A model generated the notes under the pieces. That model searched no databases. It was not told where the DNA came from and was given only the letters and a program-made list of their open reading frames with translations. A stretch of DNA of 6,313 nucleotides from Deltaproteobacteria bacterium (GTDB taxonomy: Bacteria > Desulfobacterota > DSM-4660 > Desulfatiglandales > HGW-15): the NCBI GenBank assembly GCA_020342025.1, contig CP070840.1:2330843-2337155 (forward strand), read 5' to 3'. Of the stretch, positions 1 through 5,002 are shown one piece after another; within the stretch, counting starts at the first letter, position 1, and every line of letters starts with the position of its first letter. The translations under genes were made by a program, and so were the position numbers.

Positions 1-1542
1 AGGTGTGGCGTAAACGATCTGTTCCATGTCAAGCAGCTCAAAGGTGACACCGCTGGGCTTGATCATGAATTCTATCCAGCTCACGGTGTCATGAAACGGA
101 TAGTCCTGGTGCAAACCCATTCTTTCTGCCAGCTCATACTCCACCTCAAAAACCGGCCTTGCCGAACCTGTGGGCTCCGCAACGGGGCGAGCCAGGGCCA
201 TGAAGGCCCCCTCAACACTGGAATAGGCCCTGTAGCCATAGCTTTCGAAATCGGAGGTGATCGGTAGGATCAAATCAGCCACTTCCGAAGTGGCCGTGGG
301 AAAGATGTCGTTGACAATAACGAAGTCCAATTTTTCCAGGGCCTGCCTTGTTCGTTTCTCATTGGCCTGAACCAGAACAGGATTGCTATGGTGGACAATC
401 ATGGCCCTCGGGCGATCGTCTTCCCCTCTCAAGAGGGCCTCTTTCACAGCGGGAAATGGGACCTCCCCGAACACCGGGAACTTGTCATACCAGACCCTCT
501 TCTCTATGGGGACAGGCTTCGTGGGAAGTTTGGACTGTTGAGCAAAGGGCATAAAAACATTGCCTCCTGGCGCATCCAGATTCCCCGTCAGGCTGACCAG
601 AATGGCCACGGTCCGAACGGCATCCACGCCATTGGTATACATATCCAGGCCATTGCCCTCGTATATGGCAGCCGGCTTCGTCGTGGCATAGGCCCTGGCC
701 AAATCCCTGATTGTCTTCTCTGAGAGCCCGGTGAGTGGCTCGGCCCAAAGGGGGCTGCAGGCCTGGACGTGCGCCGTAAGGGCTTCAAAACCGCTGGTAT
801 ATTCCTCAACGAATGCTTTATCATAAAGCCCCTCATTGATGATCACGTGGATCATGGCAAGGCCCAGGGCCACATCGCTGCCTGGATTGATCTGCACCCA
901 ATCATCACCCTGTTGGACTGTCTTTGTGCGAAAGGGGTCAATGCTTATGATTCGTGTCCCGCGCTCTTTTAAGCGGGACATGATTTGCCTCATACCGTTG
1001 TATGCGGTATAGGCCCCGAAGCGTTCCGATGCCAGCGGATTCGTACCCCAGAATATAACGAGCTTCGTACTGTCGTAATCGGGTTCAGCCCTGATCCCCC
1101 CTGTTACTGCTTTGAACGCCGTCATCCTGGGGACCATACAGAGATTCCCGGCCCCTGTCATGTTGGGAGAGCCGAACTCCCCCATAAATTGAAGGAAGCC
1201 ATCTCTTCCCTGATATGAAACAGGGGCTCCACTACACCTGGTCAGACTCAGGGGACCATACTTGCTTCGGATCTCGCCCAGTTTTTCTGCCGCCAGCTTG
1301 AGGGCTTCATCCCAGGAGATTTTTTTAAAGCCCGTCTCTGTTTTCTGTAGAGGATACCTGAGACGATCCTCCGAACGAATAATCTCGGGGATAGCGGCCG
1401 CCTTTGAGCAGCAACGTCCCCTGTTCATGGGATGGTTGGGATCCCCTTCTATAGAAATCGTCCCGTCCGCTGCCCGATGAACGAGAATACCACAGTTCGT
1501 GTGGCAGAATTGGCAAATGGTGCGGTAAGTCTTTTCCTCCAC
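1..1542 (-). CDS. Molybdopterin-dependent oxidoreductase with N-terminal [4Fe-4S] cluster (partial, C-terminus beyond window)
   Basis: I read one open frame of 514 codons on the minus strand to the window edge. Residues 9-17 read ICQFCHTNC, and with Cys45 in RCCSKA they give the C-x2-C-x3-C-x27-C [4Fe-4S] motif of the BisC/PhsA/formate-dehydrogenase superfamily. Cys135 in GNLCMVPR stands where the Mo or W ligand of that superfamily sits. FWGTNPLAS (about 164-172) and IDPFRTKT (about 201-208) are typical bis-pterin-guanine-dinucleotide segments, and a DLILPITSDFE stretch near residue 430 also fits. The C-terminal dinucleotide-binding domain lies outside the window. The start is GTG at 1542, with GGAGG 8 nt upstream; GTGs at 1551 and 1557 are in frame but overlap that site, and an in-frame stop lies at 1563-1561. 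No twin-arginine signal is present, so it is probably cytoplasmic. Acetylene hydratase has a similar Cys layout, but its Asp after the second cluster Cys is His14 here. Substrate unknown; thiosulfate/polysulfide reductase-like or hydratase-like roles remain open. Confidence 0.9.
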   Translation of the reverse strand, partial: MEEKTYRTICQFCHTNCGILVHRAADGTISIEGDPNHPMNRGRCCSKAAAIPEIIRSEDRLRYPLQKTETGFKKISWDEALKLAAEKLGEIRSKYGPLSLTRCSGAPVSYQGRDGFLQFMGEFGSPNMTGAGNLCMVPRMTAFKAVTGGIRAEPDYDSTKLVIFWGTNPLASERFGAYTAYNGMRQIMSRLKERGTRIISIDPFRTKTVQQGDDWVQINPGSDVALGLAMIHVIINEGLYDKAFVEEYTSGFEALTAHVQACSPLWAEPLTGLSEKTIRDLARAYATTKPAAIYEGNGLDMYTNGVDAVRTVAILVSLTGNLDAPGGNVFMPFAQQSKLPTKPVPIEKRVWYDKFPVFGEVPFPAVKEALLRGEDDRPRAMIVHHSNPVLVQANEKRTRQALEKLDFVIVNDIFPTATSEVADLILPITSDFESYGYRAYSSVEGAFMALARPVAEPTGSARPVFEVEYELAERMGLHQDYPFHDTVSWIEFMIKPSGVTFELLDMEQIVYATP

Positions 1543-1593
1543 TAAATTCACCTCCACGTATCACATCATTTTGAATTTAAAAGGGTTGCTTTC

Positions 1594-1622
1594 AGGAAGC
1601 CTCTCAATCTCACGGCTTTCCT
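1594..1622. other. Imperfect hairpin at the end of the REDY-like gene
   Basis: AGGAAGCC (1594-1601) pairs with GGCTTTCCT (1614-1622) with one bulged base around a 12-nt loop. It overlaps the REDY-like stop codon and lies in the 78-nt spacer before the molybdopterin oxidoreductase. No U run follows directly, so read-through into the next gene is expected; it may only attenuate. Confidence 0.25.
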
Positions 1623-1980
1623 AATCGCTTTCCCCGTGGTAAACCTCCTCGCCTATGATGGCATAAAACTCTCCAGCCCACTCGGAGAAAAATTTTGGGA
1701 AAAAATCTTTCTGATATGTATCCGAGGCCATATCCTTCATCCACTCCTCGGGGCTACTGATATCCAATATGCCGACAAATCTGAAGGGTGGTTTCGTCTT
1801 TTCAGGGGAAATGCCCTGCTGACCATTGCCCTTCCTGCCTCCCAACATTCTTAAAAGCGTAAAACTCTTGGTCGAGTTCAGCCCCAGTAGAAGAGGACCT
1901 TTGAAGGAATTGCACCACTTTATGTAATCCTCCTCCTTAACATCCTCTCTTAGGTTGTATAGAATAATTTGTTTCGGCAT
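1621..1980 (-). CDS. REDY-like / HapK-family small protein
   Basis: This 119-residue protein resembles the REDY-like HapK family, named from a prodigiosin-type biosynthesis cluster and built as a dimeric alpha/beta (ferredoxin-like) barrel. Family-like segments are an N-terminal strand (IILYNL, residues 5-10), an EEDYIKW helix start (16-22), a SFTLLRMLG strand (39-47), FRFVGILDI (67-75), and a C-terminal SEWAGEFYAIIGEEV (99-113). A Gly/Gln/Lys-rich loop (47-63) is longer than I would expect. There are no membrane segments and no cofactor motif. The start is ATG at 1980, with GGAGG 8 nt upstream; the frame stays open to 2025 but those 15 extra codons overlap the ribosome site. It lies 155 nt after the AOR stop and 78 nt before the molybdopterin oxidoreductase start, all on one strand, which suggests co-transcription. 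The function is not known; by analogy with dimeric-barrel proteins it might bind or process a small organic molecule, but that is inference. Confidence 0.75.
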   Translation of the reverse strand: MPKQIILYNLREDVKEEDYIKWCNSFKGPLLLGLNSTKSFTLLRMLGGRKGNGQQGISPEKTKPPFRFVGILDISSPEEWMKDMASDTYQKDFFPKFFSEWAGEFYAIIGEEVYHGESD

Positions 1981-2031
1981 AGTTCCGACCTCCCTTCTTG
2001 GCTTTAGGTTAGCCATGCAAAACATTTCCTC

Positions 2032-2066
2032 AAAACAGGTTCGGCAAGTAAAGAGAAAACAGGTTC
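2032..2066. repeat. Short direct repeat between AOR and REDY-like genes
   Basis: AAAACAGGTTC occurs at 2032-2042 and again at 2056-2066, a 24-nt period, in the 155-nt gap between the AOR stop and the REDY-like start. Two exact 11-mers in a short gap could be paired protein-binding sites or a small duplication. Otherwise this gap holds only an AACCGGTT palindrome (2114-2121) and no terminator-like hairpin. Confidence 0.4.
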
Positions 2067-2135
2067 ACATTCGCCTAGCCGTCACACATTTGCGTCGCTT
2101 AATGCTTCAAAAGAACCGGTTTTATCTCTTCATTT

Positions 2136-4007
2136 CTATTTCATAGCATCTGCCACGTATTTAAGACCAAGTTCCGTGAGTTTTTCTCTTGTGGGAGCGC
2201 CCGTGTTCATATCCCAACCTCGCGCCGTGTAGTATTCATCCAGCATGAGTTTAAGATCATCTTTGCTGATGAAATTTCCCTTTGACGCCCCAGCTTCCAA
2301 CGGCTCTGTCATCAATCTTTCAGGCAGTCTGTCATCATCCCGGGTAAATCCTTCCCTCACATTGAACGCCCTGGCCAGGTTATTGATCCGTTCCCCCACA
2401 GCCTCTACCTCTTCAGCCGTGTACTTCAGCCCTGTGACCGCTTCCATCAAGTTAGCCGTATTTTGGGTGGCTATAGCAGGCACAGCCATGTCCAGAAGGA
2501 ACGCACACATGGTGGCCGCATCACAGGTGACCGAACGAACATCTTGATTCCACTTGGTCAGCTTACCCTTCCCTTCAGCTGCGAACCTGTCCACTTCATA
2601 GGGAATGGGAATGCCGAAGACCTCCTGAAAGGCGTAACCCCTATTATGGTCTGCGCCGGTGTAAGCGGTCGCATAATTGAGCCCGTGCGCCTTGGCTCCC
2701 CGAACATCGTAGCCGGGCAGTTCCAGACCCTTCACATGCATGGCATATTTCTCGGTGCCCTTTCCAATCTTCTCAGCCGCTGCCTTGGTCCCATCGGCCA
2801 GGATATCGCCAATGCCTTCGCGAAAGGCCATCAACCTGAGAAGTGTCACCATGGCCTCGTGATTCCCAAAATTCAGCTTAAGACCCCCTGTGTCATTGTC
2901 GCTCAAGATTCCTTTCTCATACAGCTCCATGGCAAAGGCGACCGTCACCCCTGCCGAGATCGTATCCAATCCCAGCTCGTCGGACAGCCGGTCCGCAGCA
3001 ATGATGGCGTCAATGTTGTCCACTCCCGTCACACCCCCAAAGCTATAGTAGGTCTCGAATTCAGGGCCCTCGGCCAGGATCCCCGTATAGGGCTCTGTCT
3101 TGGCCATCCTTAGCTGAGTGCAACCCACCGGACACCCATAGCAGTGTTCACTGCCCGTGTCCCGCGTCATCTGGACTTCCACACCAATCTTATCCGCGGG
3201 GGCAAAGGCGCCCGTGGCCGAGAAGTTCTTACCCGGAAAGATCCCTATCTCGCAGGTATGATCCACCACCATGGGCGTGCCAAGTTTTGAGAACTGAGGG
3301 TAGAGCACAGGACTCTCTTTCATGGCCTTGGTAAATTCGCCTTTTGCGCTCTTCAGTTTCTCTTTGTCTGCTATGGATATCTTCCCGCGCCCCCTAACGG
3401 CTATGGCCTTGAGATTCTTGGATCCCATGACCGCGCCCAATCCTTTTCGCCCCGCGGCCCTCAGCTCATTAATAATACAGGCCATCTTGGACAGGTTCTC
3501 ACCGGCAGGCCCAATGCAGGCAATCCTCACATTCTGGTCTTTCAACTCGTTCTTGATCATCTGCTGGGTGTCCGTGGTCTTCATGCCCCAAACTTTCTTG
3601 GCGCTGCGGAACTTCACGTCCCCTTTCTTGATGGAGACATAGGTGGGCTTTTCCGCCTTCCCTTCAATGATCAGGGCGTCATATCCCGCAAATTTCAACT
3701 CCACAGGGAAGTATCCTCCTGTCAGGGCCATACCGACTGCGCCTGTAAGGGGTGATTTGGCTGTAACGGCCATCCTGCTGGCGCAGGGAATGGTGGTCCC
3801 GGAAAAGGGACCCGAGGCAAAGATGAGTTTGTTCTCAGGGCCAAGGGGGCCCGCACCCGGTGGGACCTCATCGTAGAGATACTTGATCCCGAATCCCGCG
3901 CCCCCGATGTAGTCCTTGGCAATTTCTAAAGGTAATGCTTCCTCTTTTGCCGTTTTATCCGTCAGGTTTATTCGCAAAATCTTCCCCGTATATCCGCCTT
4001 TGTACAT
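2136..4007 (-). CDS. aor: Aldehyde:ferredoxin oxidoreductase (tungsten enzyme, AOR family)
   Basis: A complete 623-residue AOR-family protein, matching the usual length of about 600-620. These enzymes interconvert aldehydes and carboxylic acids with ferredoxin in the cytoplasm, using a tungsto-bispterin and one [4Fe-4S] cluster. The N-terminal domain (about 1-210) carries YTGKILRINLT, GGAGFGIKYLYDE, SGTTIPCASRM and ELRAAGRKGLGAVMGSKNLKA. Cluster ligands are Cys289, Cys292 and Cys296 (EHCYGCPVGC) plus Cys501, very close to positions 288/291/295/494 of Pyrococcus AOR. The first pterin motif DxxGLD is intact (DELGLD, 343-348); the second is DAATMC (496-501), a relaxed DxxGLC. The start is ATG at 4007 with AAGGAGG 6 nt upstream; a TTG two codons earlier directly abuts that site. 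It follows a MoaD-like gene and an SDR remnant and precedes the REDY-like gene. No AorA-like Fe-S or AorC-like FAD subunit is visible nearby, so it may act as a single-subunit ferredoxin enzyme. Substrate range cannot be read from sequence. Confidence 0.95.
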   Translation of the reverse strand: MYKGGYTGKILRINLTDKTAKEEALPLEIAKDYIGGAGFGIKYLYDEVPPGAGPLGPENKLIFASGPFSGTTIPCASRMAVTAKSPLTGAVGMALTGGYFPVELKFAGYDALIIEGKAEKPTYVSIKKGDVKFRSAKKVWGMKTTDTQQMIKNELKDQNVRIACIGPAGENLSKMACIINELRAAGRKGLGAVMGSKNLKAIAVRGRGKISIADKEKLKSAKGEFTKAMKESPVLYPQFSKLGTPMVVDHTCEIGIFPGKNFSATGAFAPADKIGVEVQMTRDTGSEHCYGCPVGCTQLRMAKTEPYTGILAEGPEFETYYSFGGVTGVDNIDAIIAADRLSDELGLDTISAGVTVAFAMELYEKGILSDNDTGGLKLNFGNHEAMVTLLRLMAFREGIGDILADGTKAAAEKIGKGTEKYAMHVKGLELPGYDVRGAKAHGLNYATAYTGADHNRGYAFQEVFGIPIPYEVDRFAAEGKGKLTKWNQDVRSVTCDAATMCAFLLDMAVPAIATQNTANLMEAVTGLKYTAEEVEAVGERINNLARAFNVREGFTRDDDRLPERLMTEPLEAGASKGNFISKDDLKLMLDEYYTARGWDMNTGAPTREKLTELGLKYVADAMK

Positions 4008-4062
4008 AACCAACCTCCTTTCTTAAGTCTTCCACATTTGTATGACGTATTTTCTTTTTCAT

Positions 4063-4085
4063 ATAAAATCGCGCAGCGATTTTAT
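4063..4085. repeat. Perfect 10-bp inverted repeat in the AOR leader
   Basis: ATAAAATCGC (4063-4072) and GCGATTTTAT (4076-4085) are exact reverse complements around a 3-nt GCA spacer. It lies 56 nt upstream of the AOR start, in an AT-rich patch between the SDR remnant and AOR. It could be an operator, a weak terminator (the arm ends in a short U run in either direction), or a scar left by the deletion. The stem is mostly A-T, so terminator strength would be poor. Confidence 0.5.
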
Positions 4086-4106
4086 TAATGGAAATTGAGT
4101 CCACAA
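4079..4106 (-). promoter_or_regulatory. Possible sigma-70-type promoter for AOR
   Basis: Reading leftwards, TTGTGG (4106-4101) and TAAAAT (4084-4079) are separated by 16 nt. The -10-like hexamer falls inside the perfect inverted repeat, which would suit an operator-promoter overlap. The match is modest, so AOR could equally be transcribed only from upstream of the moaD-like gene. Confidence 0.25.
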
Positions 4107-4109
4107 TCA

Positions 4110-4181
4110 TTAACAATGAAAAGCTGCCCCAATTCCCTGGGCCGCTCCCGTAATAATAGCTACTTTGTCCTTTAGCCGCAT
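4110..4181 (-). pseudogene. Truncated short-chain dehydrogenase/reductase (SDR) N-terminus
   Basis: An ATG at 4181, with GGAGG 6 nt upstream, opens a 23-codon frame reading MRLKDKVAIITGAAQGIGAA, then FHC and TAA. The first 20 residues are a textbook SDR beginning: the first beta strand (KVAIITG) and the TGxxxGxG NAD(P)-binding turn (TGAAQGIG). Normal SDRs continue for about 230 more residues with NNAG and YxxxK motifs. None of these follows in any frame I read before the AOR gene begins about 100 nt later. I interpret it as a deletion remnant with the breakpoint near 4119, just after the Gly-Ile-Gly-Ala-Ala codons. It lies inside the moaD-AOR interval on the same strand, so it probably records a lost gene of this unit. 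It is also possible that the well-formed ribosome site still drives translation of a short leader peptide. Confidence 0.75.
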
Positions 4182-4204
4182 CCTGGTCCTCCTTTCACAT
4201 CTCT

Positions 4205-4221
4205 TGAGTCCCTTTGACTCA
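4205..4221. other. Small hairpin between moaD-like stop and SDR remnant
   Basis: TGAGTC (4205-4210) and GACTCA (4216-4221) form a perfect 6-bp stem with a 5-nt loop, 26 nt after the moaD-like stop codon. No U run follows on the minus strand, so it is not a good intrinsic terminator; it might act as a transcript-stability or processing hairpin. Confidence 0.3.
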
Positions 4222-4246
4222 TATACAGGCCCTCCGTTTCTATTCC

Positions 4247-4537
4247 TCATCCACCACCGACGGGTGGAAGTATCAGTATCTCATCTCCATCTTTTAGCAC
4301 CGTTTCCATCCCATTGAGGAACGCAATGTCCTGCCCATTAACCATCAATCGTATATGTGGAAGGGGTGTGGTCGTGTTGGGTTCGAACAGATGGGATGCC
4401 AGCTCCTCTCCCCAGGTATCACCCATCGTGACAAGAAGCGCTTTTAGGGTGCTTTTCATGGGGACAGATATTTCCACCTCTCTCTTGCCGAGGATTCTCT
4501 TCAGATCTAATATGGTCCGTATTTTGAGTGTGATCAA
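4247..4537 (-). CDS. MoaD/ThiS-family sulfur carrier protein
   Basis: A 96-residue protein with the beta-grasp pattern of MoaD: an opening strand plus LKRILGKREVEISVP (about 13-27), a helix STLKALLVTM (29-38), IRLMVNGQDIAFLNGMETVL (62-81) and DGDEILILPPVGGG at the C-terminus. The terminal Gly-Gly is the hallmark of carriers that are adenylated and thiocarboxylated; MoaD-type carriers give sulfur to the dithiolene of molybdopterin or tungstopterin. The start is TTG at 4537: an in-frame stop lies at 4552-4550, and the next ATG would remove the first strand. The ribosome site there is weak (AAAGAG). No MoaE- or MoeB-like partner is visible. MoaD-like genes commonly accompany AOR genes (for example aorD of Aromatoleum), so a dedicated cofactor role for the downstream enzymes is the best reading. 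A general MoaD or ThiS role cannot be excluded. Confidence 0.87.
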   Translation of the reverse strand: MITLKIRTILDLKRILGKREVEISVPMKSTLKALLVTMGDTWGEELASHLFEPNTTTPLPHIRLMVNGQDIAFLNGMETVLKDGDEILILPPVGGG

Positions 4538-4570
4538 CCCGATCTCTTTTCACTTTATTTGCCAGCAGCT

Positions 4571-4588
4571 ACACTTTCGGAAAAGTGT
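4571..4588. other. Hairpin upstream of the moaD-like gene
   Basis: ACACTTT (4571-4577) and AAAGTGT (4582-4588) form a perfect 7-bp stem with a 4-nt loop, 34 nt upstream of the TTG start, so it would lie in the leader or promoter of the minus-strand unit. A consensus TTGACA stands just upstream on the minus strand (4602-4597), but no -10 hexamer follows at 16-18 nt. An operator or leader structure is possible. Confidence 0.3.
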
Positions 4589-4624
4589 CACATTTATGTC
4601 AAGAAAAAAGGGACAGATTCCCAC

Positions 4625-4841
4625 GAGACTGTCGAAAAACCTGTTTCTGCGAGGCTGATGGAAAATGCCCGGATGCAAGGCTTCCGAAACCCCGAGGAAT
4701 GAGGCGTACATAGAAGTACGCCGCAGTGACGAGGGATGAGGATAACGCAGCCCTTCGACTTTGCGCCGGGCCGTGAGTCCTTCGACTCGGCTCAGGACCG
4801 TGAGCCTGTCGAACGGCAGATGGGCGTTTTCCGACAGCCTC
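4625..4841. repeat. Composite palindromic intergenic repeat (MITE/REP-like)
   Basis: The right end (4822-4841) pairs with two left ends. The inner one, GAGGCTGATGGAAAATGCCC (4651-4670), matches its reverse complement at 17 of 20 positions; the outer one, GAGACTGTCGAAAAAC (4625-4640), at 14 of 16. The two left ends are offset by 26 nt. A perfect central hairpin, GGCGTAC and GTACGCC (4703-4709 and 4716-4722, loop ATAGAA), lies between the arms. The layout of terminal arms around an inner hairpin, with no coding capacity, suggests a non-autonomous mobile or REP-type element. I recall similar elements between genes in Desulfobacterota but cannot check here. It fills most of the divergent intergenic region; the long minus-strand frames crossing it are repeat translation, not genes. 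Confidence 0.75.
4752..4813. repeat. Nested imperfect tandem repeat and CTTCGAC palindrome inside the larger element
   Basis: Two 26-bp units, 4752-4777 and 4779-4804, both begin CCTTCGACT and end CCGTGAG, agree at 21 of 26 positions and have a 27-nt period. The second unit together with the bases after it forms a near-palindrome: TTCGACTCGGCTCA (4781-4794), a six-base loop, and TGAGCCTGTCGAA (4801-4813), with a small mismatch or bulge near the middle. This resembles a separate widespread TTCGACAGGCTCA-type intergenic palindrome inserted into, or fused with, the outer element. Confidence 0.6.
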
Positions 4842-4940
4842 AACAAATGTGTTCTCAAAGGGGCTGGAGGCCGCGCACAGGCTGTGACTGACCTCGACCA
4901 TTCGTTCTTGGATTGAAAAGTTGGCCGTTGCTATGTTAGG

Positions 4941-4970
4941 TTGACACGATGGACATGGCAAAGGATTTAT
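4941..4970 (+). promoter_or_regulatory. Possible promoter of the rdhA-like gene
   Basis: A consensus -35 hexamer TTGACA lies at 4941-4946. The best-placed -10 is weak: ATTTAT at 4965-4970 with 18-nt spacing, 3 of 6 consensus bases. The geometry is right, as transcription would begin near 4977, giving a leader of about 26 nt that contains the AGGAG ribosome site at 4991-4995. A weak -10 behind a good -35 would fit an activator-dependent promoter, but no CprK-type TTAAT-N4-ATTAA box was seen. Confidence 0.3.
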
Positions 4971-5002
4971 GGTCGCAGATCTTATGATAGAGGAGAAACC
5001 AG

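Noticed and set aside
388..1218. Several plus-strand and out-of-frame minus-strand ORFs
   Set aside because: They overlap the continuous 514-codon molybdopterin oxidoreductase frame, whose motifs are unambiguous.
2463..3113. 216-codon plus-strand open frame
   Set aside because: It lies wholly antisense to the AOR gene, has no recognisable motifs, and is explained by the codon usage of AOR.
4752..4804. Possible CRISPR units
   Set aside because: There are only two imperfect adjacent copies with no unique spacer between them; they are nested palindromic repeats.
4599..4961. 120-codon minus-strand open frame across the intergenic region
   Set aside because: Its middle translates the palindromic repeats (RQAHGPEPSRRTHG-like text typical of such repeats); no domain is visible.
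4955..4972. Sigma-54 promoter starting at TGGCA upstream of the rdhA-like gene
   Set aside because: The essential GC of the -12 element is missing at the required spacing.
4985..4990. TATGAT as a -10 box for the rdhA-like gene
   Set aside because: No -35-like hexamer lies 16-18 nt upstream, and the transcript would start inside the ribosome site.
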